Notes: generated by a model from the letters alone, not told the origin. DNA of 64,000 nt from Pseudomonadota bacterium (GCA_021794595.1 JAJYQN010000065.1:1-64000); one strand, 5' to 3'; numbered from the stretch's first letter, positions 45,236 to 53,619 are shown. Translations and numbers: made by a program.

Positions 45236-47248
45236 CTACGTGGCAGCTTGCGCGCGTCGGCGCCCCCAAGCCTCTTCATCGCATGTCGGACAATACTGAT
45301 GTTCGCCCGCGATATAGCCATGATGCGGGCAGATCGAGAAGGTGGGAGTGATGGTAATGTAGGGCATGCGAAAACGCGTAAGCGCCCGGCGCACGAGGTC
45401 GCGCGCCACGGCAGCGCTCGATAGCCGCTCATTCATGTAAAGGTGGAGGACTGTGCCCCCGGTGTAACGCCTCTGTAGGTCCTCCTGGCGCTCCAGGGCC
45501 TCGAACGGGTCGTCGGTCAAGCCCACGGGCAGCTGCGATGAGTTCGTATAGTAAGGACGCTCGCGCGTGCCGGCTTGGATGATGCCCGGAAAGCGCTGGC
45601 GGTCGGCCCGCGCGAAACGGTAGGTCGCGCCTTCGGCGGGTGAGGCCTCCAGATTATAGAGGTGCCCAGTCTCTTCCTGAAAGCGCGCCAGTCGGGCGCG
45701 GATATGATCGAGTAAGCGGCACGCCAGGGCATGGCCATCGGCGTGGACGATGTCGAAGGCGTCGGCGGTGAAGTTGCGTATCATCTCGTTGATGCCGTTC
45801 ACCCCGATGGTCGAGAAGTGGTTGCGCAAGGTCCCAAGATAACGCTTGGTGTAAGGAAAAAGTCCCTGGTCCATATAGCCCTGAATGGTCTTGCGTTTGA
45901 TCTCGAGACTTGTGCGCGCCATCTCTAGGAGCCGGTCTAGCGCCAGGAAAAGCTCGGCTTCTTGGTCTCGATGAACGTATCCCAGGCGTGCGCAATTGAT
46001 GGTCACTACCCCTACCGAGCCCGTCTGCTCGGCCGATCCGAAAAGCCCGTTGCCGCGTTTTAGTAGCTCGGTCAGGTCCAACTGGAGCCGGCAGCACATG
46101 GAGCGCACCATGTGCGGTTCGAGATCCGAGTTCAAGAAGTTCTGGAAATAGGGCAGGCCGTATTTCGCGGTCAAGGCGAACAGGCGCTCGACGTTCTCGC
46201 CCTCCCAATCGAAGTCTTTGGTGATGTTGTAGGTCGGAATCGGGAAGGTGAAGACGCGCCCTTTGGCGTCACCCTTTTCCATGACCTCGAGGTAGGCCTT
46301 GTTGATGAGCGCCATTTCAGGTGCCAGATCCCCATAGGTGAAGGGCATCTCTTCACCGCCTATGATCGGGATTTGATCGCGCAAATCCTCCGGACACGTC
46401 CAGTCGAATGTCAGATTGGTGAACGGCGTCTGCGTACCCCATCGGGACGGGATGTTGAGATTGTAGATCAGCTCCTGCAGGCACTGCAGAACGTCTTCGT
46501 AGGCCATCTTGTCTTTGCGGACAAAGGGCGCCAAGTAGGTGTCGAAGGAACTAAAGGCCTGGGCCCCGGCCCATTCGTTTTGGAGAGTGCCTAAGAAGTT
46601 GACGATTTGCCCAACCGCGCTCGAAAGATGTTTTGGGGGGGCCGCCTCGACCTTGTGTGAAACCCCGTTTAGGCCCTCATTGAGCAGCGTCCGGAGCGAC
46701 CAACCGGCACAATAACCCGACAGCATATCGAGGTCGTGGATATGGATCGCCCCGTCCCTATGGGCCGCTCCTATCTCTTGCGGGTAAACGTGGTTCAACC
46801 AGTAGTTAGCGACGACCTTGCCGGAGATGCTGAGAATGAGCCCGCCCAAGGAGTAACCCTGGTTCGCGTTGGCGTTCACCCGCCAGTCGCGCCGATCCAG
46901 GTATTCTGTCACCGCCTCTTCGACCTCGACATGAACCTTGCCTTCTTCGCGCGTGAGTCGGCGCTTTTCCCGGTAGGCGATATAAAGGTGGGCCGTGCGG
47001 CGAAAGCCGTGGGCGAGCAGCGTGTCTTCCACGGCGTCTTGTATGGTCTCGACGTCGGGATGCCCGTTTGGCAGGCGACCCTCGACGTGTTCTGTGAGAG
47101 TTGTTGCCTCCGCGGCCTCGAACTCGCCGCTCGCGATCCCGGCGCGCAGAATCGCGTAATGAATCTTGCGTGGGTCAAACGGGACTAGGCGGCCATCGCG
47201 CTTACGGACCTTCTCGACACCGGTTTCCGTCATCTCAGTCACACTCAT
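45236..47248 (-). CDS. nrdD: anaerobic ribonucleoside-triphosphate reductase, large part lacking the glycyl domain
   Basis: 670 residues. An ATP-cone (VEKVRKRDGRLVPFDPRK) at the N-terminus is followed by the ten-stranded barrel with DLDMLSGYCAGWSL, RSMCCRLQLD and the cysteines used in thiyl chemistry. The C-terminus ends with a Cys-rich zinc-type region (ICPHHGYIAGEHQYCPTC) and stops (TAG) just before the expected glycyl-radical segment, which is encoded by the next ORF. It reduces NTPs to dNTPs without oxygen. ATG 47248 is chosen over 47302; an FNR box lies 46 bp upstream. Confidence 0.93.
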   Translation of the reverse strand: MSVTEMTETGVEKVRKRDGRLVPFDPRKIHYAILRAGIASGEFEAAEATTLTEHVEGRLPNGHPDVETIQDAVEDTLLAHGFRRTAHLYIAYREKRRLTREEGKVHVEVEEAVTEYLDRRDWRVNANANQGYSLGGLILSISGKVVANYWLNHVYPQEIGAAHRDGAIHIHDLDMLSGYCAGWSLRTLLNEGLNGVSHKVEAAPPKHLSSAVGQIVNFLGTLQNEWAGAQAFSSFDTYLAPFVRKDKMAYEDVLQCLQELIYNLNIPSRWGTQTPFTNLTFDWTCPEDLRDQIPIIGGEEMPFTYGDLAPEMALINKAYLEVMEKGDAKGRVFTFPIPTYNITKDFDWEGENVERLFALTAKYGLPYFQNFLNSDLEPHMVRSMCCRLQLDLTELLKRGNGLFGSAEQTGSVGVVTINCARLGYVHRDQEAELFLALDRLLEMARTSLEIKRKTIQGYMDQGLFPYTKRYLGTLRNHFSTIGVNGINEMIRNFTADAFDIVHADGHALACRLLDHIRARLARFQEETGHLYNLEASPAEGATYRFARADRQRFPGIIQAGTRERPYYTNSSQLPVGLTDDPFEALERQEDLQRRYTGGTVLHLYMNERLSSAAVARDLVRRALTRFRMPYITITPTFSICPHHGYIAGEHQYCPTCDEEAWGRRRAQAAT

Positions 47249-47293
47249 TGTGATTTCCGTAAGAAACCATACAACATGTAGGGTTGACAGGGT

Positions 47294-47307
47294 TTGATCC
47301 ACATCAA
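47294..47307. promoter_or_regulatory. perfect FNR box shared by two divergent class II promoters
   Basis: TTGATCCACATCAA is a perfect FNR site. Centred at 47300.5, it is 41.5 bp from position 47342 on the plus strand (-10 TACACT at 47330-47335) and 41.5 bp from 47259 on the minus strand (-10 TATGGT at 47271-47266). It can thus activate nrdD and the radical SAM/ubiUV operon at once. Confidence 0.88.
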
Positions 47308-47366
47308 CGGATTGGGTCGCGCCGGTCCGTACACTTTAGTCGTCCGGTCTACGGGAAGTGAGAGCT

Positions 47367-48041
47367 ATGGCGATGGGGAATACCGTTCGGCGTCCGGAGG
47401 CCTTTTCAAAGCCGATACGGGGAGTTGTGGCCTATCGGATAGGTCAGCGCGTCTATTTGAACCTCACCAGCCGCTGTAGCTTGCGCTGCCGGTTCTGTCC
47501 CAAATTTCATCGGACCTGGACTGTTGAGGATGCCTACCTGCGCCTGGCGTTGGCAGACGAGCCGAGGGCCGAAGATGTCGTTTCGGCGGCGCGTCTTCAG
47601 GGTGCGTGCGAAGAGTATGTGTTTTGCGGCCTGGGCGAGCCGACCACGCGTCTTGATACCTTGCTCGAGGTCGCCTCGACCCTTAAGAGAGGCGGTGGCC
47701 ACCTCCGCCTCAATACCGACGGGTTGGCCCGGCTCGTCCATGGCTGCGACATTGCCCTGCGTCTGGCGGGCCTTATAGATCATGTGTCCATTTCCTTGAA
47801 TGCTCAGAACGAGGCCGTCTACCGGCGCTGGTGTCGGCCGAAGCTTCCCGGAAGCTTCGCTGCGGTTCTTGCCTTCGCCGAGCGCTGCCGGAGTTTTGTG
47901 CCCAGGGTGACCCTGACTGCGATCGATGGCCTAGAGGGGGTGGATATTAAGGCGTGCGCTGGGATAGCGCGCGATATCGGAGTCGAGTTTCGCGCCCGAC
48001 CGTGGGGGGCCCCAGGTGGTCGTGCTTTCCGAGTTCGTTGA
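47367..48041 (+). CDS. TatD-linked-type radical SAM protein
   Basis: 224 residues. The radical SAM motif LNLTSRCSLRCRFCPKFH (CxxxCxxC) follows a short N-terminal strand, and GLGEPTTR comes later. The short length and CPK motif resemble the radical SAM proteins associated with TatD-type nucleases, whose function is unknown. ATG 47367 with GGGAAG upstream is preferred over 47358. It is the first gene behind the FNR box and overlaps the next gene by 26 bp. No tatD is nearby. Confidence 0.8.
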   Translation: MAMGNTVRRPEAFSKPIRGVVAYRIGQRVYLNLTSRCSLRCRFCPKFHRTWTVEDAYLRLALADEPRAEDVVSAARLQGACEEYVFCGLGEPTTRLDTLLEVASTLKRGGGHLRLNTDGLARLVHGCDIALRLAGLIDHVSISLNAQNEAVYRRWCRPKLPGSFAAVLAFAERCRSFVPRVTLTAIDGLEGVDIKACAGIARDIGVEFRARPWGAPGGRAFRVR

Positions 48042-48945
48042 CACGTTCGGCCAGCACCTGCTGTCGCAATTCGGCGAACGAGTCCATAAGGTGGCCATAG
48101 ACGCGGGATTTACCTGCCCCAACCGCGATGGTCGCAGTGGCCGCGGCGGTTGCACGTTTTGCAACAACAAATCATTTCAGCCGGAGGCCCGTATGCCAAC
48201 CATCTCCGACCAAGTCCGCGCCGGCATGGCGTGCGTAGTGCGCCGTACCGGCGCGCGCAAGGTCTTGGCCTATTTTCAGACCTATACGAACACCTATGCG
48301 CCGCTTGAGATCTTGGCCTCGTGCTACGAAGAGGCGCTCGCGGTGCCGGGCGTCGTAGGTTTAAGTGTGGGCACGAGACCCGATTGCCTGTCCGAGCCGA
48401 TCGTGGCGCTGCTTGCCTCCTATCGCGACCGCGGTTATACGGTCTGGATTGAGTTGGGTTTGCAGTCGAGCTTCGACGATACCCTTTTGCGCGTCAATAG
48501 AGGTCATGGCTTCGCCGAGTATCGCGCGGCGATCGCCTTGATAGGCCGCTATCGATTACCGGTCTGCACGCATCTTATCGTCGGGCTGCCGGGTGAAGGG
48601 CGGCATCATGCCCTAGAGACCTTGGCGCGGGTCTTGTCTCTGGGCGTTGCCGGCCTCAAGGTGCATCCCCTGCATGTGGTTCGCGGGAGCCGCTTGGCGC
48701 ACGACTGGCGTAAGGGCGCATTGACGCCGATGTCCTTCGAGGACTATATCGCCATTGTGAGCGACCTCATCGAGCGCACACCGCGCCATGTCGTCTTTCA
48801 TCGCTTGACCGGGACCGCCCGCGCGGCCTTGCTGTTGGCGCCCGAGTGGTGTTCCGGCAAATGGCGGGTCTTGAACGCCATTGCCGCAGAGCTTGCGAGC
48901 AGAGGAACATCCCAAGGGGTCTTCGCCCCGGTGGCGGCCTCATGA
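48016..48945 (+). CDS. YhcC-like (TIGR01212) radical SAM protein
   Basis: 309 residues. The Cys motif is in AGFTCPNRDGRSGRGGCTFC, with long spacing typical of TIGR01212/YhcC. QTYTNTYAP, GTRPDCL and IELGLQSSFD match this family, an Elp3-like group of unknown function. It overlaps both neighbours (26 bp, then ATGA with ubiU), so it is translationally embedded in the ubiUV transcript. GTG 48016 is the start that fits the family. Confidence 0.86.
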   Translation: MVVLSEFVDTFGQHLLSQFGERVHKVAIDAGFTCPNRDGRSGRGGCTFCNNKSFQPEARMPTISDQVRAGMACVVRRTGARKVLAYFQTYTNTYAPLEILASCYEEALAVPGVVGLSVGTRPDCLSEPIVALLASYRDRGYTVWIELGLQSSFDDTLLRVNRGHGFAEYRAAIALIGRYRLPVCTHLIVGLPGEGRHHALETLARVLSLGVAGLKVHPLHVVRGSRLAHDWRKGALTPMSFEDYIAIVSDLIERTPRHVVFHRLTGTARAALLLAPEWCSGKWRVLNAIAAELASRGTSQGVFAPVAAS

Positions 48946-49946
48946 CGATACCGGAACTCGTCTGTCCCGCGGGCACCAGCGCCGCGCTCGAGGCGGCCGT
49001 CGACTATGGGGCGGATGCCGTCTATGTGGGGCTGCGCAACGAAACCAACGCTCGCAACTTCCCCGGCCTTAATCTGACGACCTCTGAACTCACAAGTGGC
49101 GTCCGCTACGCCCATGCGCGGGGGTGCAGGGTCTATCTTGCGCTTAATACCTACGCCCAACCCGGGCGAGTCGCTATGTGGCAGCAGACCGCGGATCACG
49201 CCGCGTCGGCCGGCGTGGATGCAATCATAGCGGCCGATCCCGGGGTCTTGCGTTATTGTCAGCAGCGCTATCCGGATTTACCGCGTCATTTGTCGGTCCA
49301 GGGTTCGGCTACGAGCAACGAGGCCTTGAGCTTCTATGCCGAGCAATTGGGCGTGACGCGTGCAGTGCTCCCGCGCGTTTTGGCGCTGAATCAGGTTCAA
49401 AGGCTCGCGGAGAAGGCCCCGGTGGATCTCGAGGTCTTCGGCTTTGGCGGCTTGTGCGTCATGGTCGAAGGGCGCTGTGCCCTCTCGTCTTATGCGACCG
49501 GGGTATCCCCTAATACCTGCGGCGCCTGTTCCCCGGCCTCGGCCGTTCGTTGGGAAGAGAAAGGAGGGAAACGCCATGTGCGCTTGAATGGCGTCCTGAT
49601 AGACGTCTTCCAGAAGACCGAAAAGGCGGGATATCCCACCTTGTGCAAGGGCCGCTTCAAAATCGGCGAGAGCGTGGCCTACGTCTTGGAGGAGCCGACC
49701 AGCCTCAACGTCTTGCCTATCCTGCAGGACTTGGCGCGGATTCCGGTGCGCGCGATCAAGATCGAAGGGCGCCAGCGCTCGCCGTCTTATGTGGCCCGCG
49801 TAACCGCGATTTTTCGGGCCGCCTTGGACGCCTATGCGCAAGACCCCGAGGCCTACCGCGTGCAAACCCCGTGGACCGAGGGGCTGGCGTCTTTGTCCGA
49901 GGGCCACCACCAGACCCTCGGCGCTTTTGAAAGGCCCTGGCGATGA
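48942..49946 (+). CDS. ubiU: O2-independent ubiquinone hydroxylation protein UbiU
   Basis: 334 residues of the U32 peptidase-like family. The four [4Fe-4S] cysteines known in E. coli UbiU appear in GGLCVMVEGRC, NTCGACSPAS and LCKGRF. With UbiV it hydroxylates the ubiquinone ring without O2, using prephenate as the known oxygen donor in E. coli. ATG 48942 overlaps the YhcC-like stop; the longer ORF-track start at 48846 lies inside that gene. FNR-dependent control fits its role. Confidence 0.93.
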   Translation: MTIPELVCPAGTSAALEAAVDYGADAVYVGLRNETNARNFPGLNLTTSELTSGVRYAHARGCRVYLALNTYAQPGRVAMWQQTADHAASAGVDAIIAADPGVLRYCQQRYPDLPRHLSVQGSATSNEALSFYAEQLGVTRAVLPRVLALNQVQRLAEKAPVDLEVFGFGGLCVMVEGRCALSSYATGVSPNTCGACSPASAVRWEEKGGKRHVRLNGVLIDVFQKTEKAGYPTLCKGRFKIGESVAYVLEEPTSLNVLPILQDLARIPVRAIKIEGRQRSPSYVARVTAIFRAALDAYAQDPEAYRVQTPWTEGLASLSEGHHQTLGAFERPWR

Positions 49947-50833
49947 GGCTTTCGCTCGCCCCCATCCCGTTTTTTTGGGAACCGAAGGGACTCCGGAACT
50001 TCTATACGGCTATCGCCGAAAGCCCGATCGATATCGTCTATCTCGGCGAGACCGTCTGCTACAAACGGCGCGGGCTGCGGCTCCCGGATTGGCTCAGCAT
50101 AGGTGACATGCTGACGGCACACGGGAAGGAGGTCGTTTTGTCGAGCCTTGTCCTAGTCGACGGTGAGGCCGAGATCAGGGCGACGCGGAGACTCTGTCGA
50201 AACGGTCGTTTCCTTATCGAGGCCAACGATATGAGCGCCGTAAGCTTGGCGCACGGGGCCGCGTTCGTGGCCGGCGCCACCCTCAATATCTACAACGAAG
50301 AAGCGCTAAGAATCCTGGCCGAGAGCGGCGCCACACGGTTCGTGGCGGCCCTGGAGCTGGACCGCCATGCGCTTACCACCTTGCGTGCCGCGCCCGCCTC
50401 CTCCATCGAGTGCGAGGTCTTGGCCTTCGGCAGACCGGCGCTTGCCTATTCGGCGCGCTGCTTTAGCGCGCGCAGTATCGATCGTGGTAAGGATGCCTGC
50501 GAATGGGTTTGCGAGGGACAGGCCGCCGGCATTCCGGTAGCGACCCAAGAGGATGTCCCGTTTCTGACGATAAACGGGCCGCAAGTGCATTCCGCGCAGA
50601 TCTTGAATTATCTCGCCGAGCTCTCCCAGCTCGAGGACGCGGGGGTCGATATCTTACGCATTATGCCAGACGCCGAGCATTCGCTTTCCGTTATCGAGGC
50701 CTTCCGCGCGGTCCTGGACCGACGCCAGACAGCGGAGGCCGCGATGAGCGTGTTGGAGTCTAAAGGCCTTGCGCGTGGGACTAATGGTTATTGGCATGGG
50801 CAAGCGGGACAGACGATATGCCCGCGATCTTAG
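49943..50833 (+). CDS. ubiV: O2-independent ubiquinone hydroxylation protein UbiV
   Basis: 296 residues. Cys ligands appear in GETVCYKRR, AYSARCFSARS and KDACEWVC, the UbiV pattern. It forms a complex with UbiU in the anaerobic ubiquinone pathway together with UbiT. The start overlaps the ubiU stop (ATGA). The 3' end overlaps the lipoate ligase-DUF116 gene by 16 bp. Confidence 0.93.
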   Translation: MRLSLAPIPFFWEPKGLRNFYTAIAESPIDIVYLGETVCYKRRGLRLPDWLSIGDMLTAHGKEVVLSSLVLVDGEAEIRATRRLCRNGRFLIEANDMSAVSLAHGAAFVAGATLNIYNEEALRILAESGATRFVAALELDRHALTTLRAAPASSIECEVLAFGRPALAYSARCFSARSIDRGKDACEWVCEGQAAGIPVATQEDVPFLTINGPQVHSAQILNYLAELSQLEDAGVDILRIMPDAEHSLSVIEAFRAVLDRRQTAEAAMSVLESKGLARGTNGYWHGQAGQTICPRS

Positions 50834-52368
50834 CTTGGCACGATGCCCATACGCTCAATCCTCGGCAGTTTGAGGCCTATGAGGAGGAGTTGTGTACCCG
50901 TGCCCTAGGCGGGGAGGCGGTGCTCGGGTTTCTGCGATTGTCGCGCTGTGCGCTCATGGGGGCCTTTGAGGATCATCGCAGAGCCTTACGTCTGTCCTAT
51001 GTAGGCGACCGCTTCCCCATTATCCGTCGCCGTACGGGTGGCGGCAGTCTCTCGCTGGATCCGGGGACGCTTATTCTGGTGCTCGCGTTTCCAAGCCCCC
51101 GAGAATCCGTGAAGCCCCTGGCCGAACTCATGGCCGACTTATGCGCCCCGCTCTTGCAGGCCTTGGGCCAGTATGGCCTCGGTGCGCGCTTTGATGCCCC
51201 AAACGACATGACGGTCGAGGGGCGCAAGATCGGCAGCGGCTTTTTGCTGCGCGACGGAGATGTCGTTGTGTTTGAGGCGGCGCTGGCCCTGTCTCTGGAT
51301 GTCGAAGAGCTGTTGAAGACCCTGAGGCTACCCCTCGAAAAGCTTTCGGCGACCGGGATTTTGGCCGCTCGCGATCGTTTCGCGCCCCTGACGGCCCATG
51401 TTCCCGATCTGAAAGCCGCCGCCCTTCATTCCACGATCGCCACACACATGGCCCAAACGCTCGGTCTTTCCTCGCGGCGCGAAAGGCCGCCGCGCCCGGC
51501 GGCGCGCAGCGCCACGACCTCTACCGAAGATCCTCTCCCCGATGTCTCGGCCTTCCTAAAAACCCCAGGGGGTGTCGTGTATATCGATGTCTGCTTGGAC
51601 GGGGCCACTGTACATCGCGCCCAGTTTACAGGCAGCATTCACGGCGCCAACCCAAAGACCTGGGCGCGTCTTTCCGATTCTTTGCTCGGTTCCGATGTCG
51701 CAAGGCTTGGAGCGACCTTGGACCGCGCACTAGAAGGCTTCCCCGATATGATAGGCATAGATCGGGCCGACATCGTCTATCTCGGGGCATTGTGCGCGTC
51801 TCGCTACGCGCTAAGCCGGCACTTGGATGTCTTTGCGGCGCGCCAGATCACGATTTTTAGTCCCGATCGGACCGCCTCGGCGCCAGACATCCTGGCGGCC
51901 GCGGAGGTCGTGCTGCTCCCTTACTGCGCGAAACCGTCCTGGTGTAAATGGCGCCATCGAGACGGCTGCTCAGAATGTGGCTTCTGCGCGGTCGGCGAGG
52001 CCTATCACCTAGGGCGTCAGCGTGGCCTTCAGGTTGTGACCATTACCGCCTACGAACATCTTTGTGCGGTGCTAGCCGACATGAAACGCCGTAAGGTGTC
52101 CGCGTTTCTCGGCGTCTGTTGTACCGACTTTTTCCTTAAGCGCGATTACGCCTTCGTGGATGCGGGGATACCCGCCCTCTTTATCGATATAGGGGGCGAC
52201 ACGTGCTACACCCTGCGTTTGGAGGAGGCCGCTTACGCGGGGCGGTTCGAGGCCGAGGCATCTTTGGATGCGCGTTTATTCGCGAAAGTCCTGCACTGGC
52301 GAGACCGCTTGAGGGCCGATCATGAACCGGAGGTCGGCGGCGTCTCTGGTCCCAACGCGATCTTATGA
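50818..52368 (+). CDS. lipoate-protein ligase-like enzyme fused to DUF116
   Basis: 516 residues in three parts. Residues 1-230 form a LplA/BirA-type catalytic domain with RRRTGGGSLSLD and the Lys motif EGRKIGSGFL. Residues 245-345 resemble the lipoate ligase C-terminal domain (GGVVYIDVCLDGATV). Residues 350-516 are DUF116, with CKWRHRDGCSECGFC and GVCCTDFFLKRD, a cysteine set likely to bind metal or Fe-S. It may lipoylate a protein under anaerobic conditions, with DUF116 supplying a redox or sulfur role (inference). ATG 50818 overlaps ubiV; ATG 50791 is also possible. Its 3' 424 bp are duplicated at 54646. Confidence 0.82.
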   Translation: MPAILAWHDAHTLNPRQFEAYEEELCTRALGGEAVLGFLRLSRCALMGAFEDHRRALRLSYVGDRFPIIRRRTGGGSLSLDPGTLILVLAFPSPRESVKPLAELMADLCAPLLQALGQYGLGARFDAPNDMTVEGRKIGSGFLLRDGDVVVFEAALALSLDVEELLKTLRLPLEKLSATGILAARDRFAPLTAHVPDLKAAALHSTIATHMAQTLGLSSRRERPPRPAARSATTSTEDPLPDVSAFLKTPGGVVYIDVCLDGATVHRAQFTGSIHGANPKTWARLSDSLLGSDVARLGATLDRALEGFPDMIGIDRADIVYLGALCASRYALSRHLDVFAARQITIFSPDRTASAPDILAAAEVVLLPYCAKPSWCKWRHRDGCSECGFCAVGEAYHLGRQRGLQVVTITAYEHLCAVLADMKRRKVSAFLGVCCTDFFLKRDYAFVDAGIPALFIDIGGDTCYTLRLEEAAYAGRFEAEASLDARLFAKVLHWRDRLRADHEPEVGGVSGPNAIL

Positions 52369-52369
52369 A
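51946..52369 (+). repeat. left copy of the 3'-end duplication (DUF116 end)
   Basis: Bases 51946-52369 equal 54646-55069 at an offset of exactly 2700 with no difference seen by line-by-line comparison. The repeat covers most of DUF116 and the stop codon. It continues, after a 169-bp insertion, at 52539-52561. Confidence 0.97.
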
Positions 52370-52533
52370 CCTAAATTCGGCAGTTGAAGTGACTGCTACC
52401 AAAACGACGGCTTGATTCATAAGACTTTATGCCAAAACGTGCGTTCGCCCATTGGATGAACGGCGGAGTCATTGAAATCCCTTAGAAACCCGGCAGATAG
52501 GATGCATTTCCCACGCTGACTGCCGGATGTAGG
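52370..52533. mobile_element. 164-bp MITE-like or IS-remnant element
   Basis: The ends CCTAAATTCGGCAGT and ACTGCCGGATGTAGG are inverted repeats (13 of 15 match). It is flanked by ATGAA on the left and ATAAA on the right, a 5-bp target duplication with one change. The right-hand duplication copy reads straight from ATGAA into CCGCCCC, showing the empty site. There is no transposase. The CCT...AGG ends recall IS1380-type termini, but that family assignment is uncertain. Confidence 0.68.
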
Positions 52534-52538
52534 ATAAA

Positions 52539-52561
52539 CCGCCCCAGGCAAAAACATTGAC
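52539..52561 (+). repeat. left copy of the short tail part of the duplication
   Basis: The 23 bp CCGCCCCAGGCAAAAACATT+GAC equal 55070-55092. On the minus strand they encode the VNVFAWGG end of the methyltransferase, so this is a stranded fragment of that gene's 3' end. Confidence 0.9.
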
Positions 52562-53022
52562 ACGCGTCGGCCGGCCGTTTTCTCTCACCGTCGCTGCGCG
52601 CCAGGGAGAGCGAAGCGAGGGCGCGGTGTCCGCGGGAGGCGTAGGTCCTTTCAGGTGGCCGCAGGCCACCTAGCTTAAGGACATCGATACGCCATCCAGT
52701 TATTGCGGGCGAGCCTCTTGTGCGAAAGACAAGCGCACGGCTCGCCCGCGGGACGGCCGCGTTCTGACATTTTGAGGTCGAGGGGTAAGTATCGACTGTC
52801 ACTCAAAGGCGTTTGTATCGGTAATGATAGGTGTTGGGCGTCATTCAGGTCTTGTGCCTACCTACACGATTACGTGATGAGCTGGTAACAAAATCTCGCC
52901 GTACTGACATCAGGAGGCGATACCTCGTTCGATGATAGAGGCCGCACGGCGATTCAGCTGCCATTCGCATTGAAAACCGTCAGAAACTCATAGATACTTA
53001 TTCCACACACGAGTAAGCCACT
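52562..53022. other. 461-bp spacer before the toxin-antitoxin genes, with a strong hairpin
   Basis: A two-part hairpin lies at 52705-52749: GCGGGCGAGCC pairs with GGCTCGCCCGC (11 bp) and an inner GTGCG pairs with CGCAC. A smaller GGTGGCCGCAGGCCACC is at about 52654. ORFs here have no motifs. The abiE promoter lies at its right end. Confidence 0.45.
52970..52998 (+). promoter_or_regulatory. sigma-70-type promoter of the AbiE-like pair
   Basis: TTGAAA and GATACT are 17 bp apart, placing the start near 53005, 18 bp before the antitoxin ATG. Confidence 0.55.
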
Positions 53023-53619
53023 ATGCCCTTCCTTGCCCAACAAGTACTTGAATACGCCGCCGGGCTGCCGGAGGGCAGACCTATAGTCGCCAAGGAACTG
53101 TTGCACTTGGGCCGGCGGGCCGCTGTGGACCAAGTGTTGTCCCGTCTGGTTCAGCGTGGCGCCCTTCTGCGCGCGGGTCGCGGCATCTATGTCTTGCCCG
53201 TCGCGAACCGCTTTGGTACCCGCGCGCCTTCGGCCGCTAAGCTGGTCGAGGGCTTGGCAATCCAGCGAGGGGAGACTATCGTGCGGCACGGTGCCGTTGC
53301 CGCCAATGCGCTGGGCCTGACCACGCAGGTGCCGATGCGAGCCGTCTATCTCACGTCCGGCCCCAGTCGCCGTTTGAAATTAGGTGCGCAGATGGTTGAG
53401 TTTCGGCACGTGCCAGGGTGGCAACTGATCTTTCCGGGGCGGACCGCAGGCGACGTCGTACGGGCACTGGCTTGGCTGGGCCCGGAAAAGGCCGGGGAAG
53501 CGATCCGGAAGCTGCGCGCCAAGCTGCCGCCGTCCGAGCGGAAAGAGGTCGCGTCGGCGCGGTCGCGCCTACCGACCTGGATGGCCCAAGAGGTAAGCGC
53601 CCTGGTGACCCGTGGTTGA
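53023..53619 (+). CDS. AbiEi-like antitoxin (DUF6088 type)
   Basis: 198 residues. A winged-helix-like N-terminal region (PIVAKELLHLGRRAAVDQVLSRL, then GRGIYVLP) is followed by a C-terminal domain containing VYLTSGPSRRLKLG and FRHVPGW, as in AbiEi/DUF6088 proteins. Such antitoxins repress their own operon and counter a nucleotidyltransferase toxin in type IV systems. The stop overlaps the toxin start by 8 bp. Confidence 0.85.
   Translation: MPFLAQQVLEYAAGLPEGRPIVAKELLHLGRRAAVDQVLSRLVQRGALLRAGRGIYVLPVANRFGTRAPSAAKLVEGLAIQRGETIVRHGAVAANALGLTTQVPMRAVYLTSGPSRRLKLGAQMVEFRHVPGWQLIFPGRTAGDVVRALAWLGPEKAGEAIRKLRAKLPPSERKEVASARSRLPTWMAQEVSALVTRG

Noticed and set aside
45034-45432. 132-residue ORF-track version of the small glycyl-domain gene
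   Set aside because: Its N-terminal half is a shadow of the nrdD end; the real start is ATG 45216 with AGGAG.
52469-52802. Minus-strand ORFs (66 and 106 residues) left of the toxin-antitoxin pair containing VNVFAWGG or CFCLGRF
   Set aside because: They combine the stranded methyltransferase tail with the 164-bp element and spacer; no sign of an independent gene.
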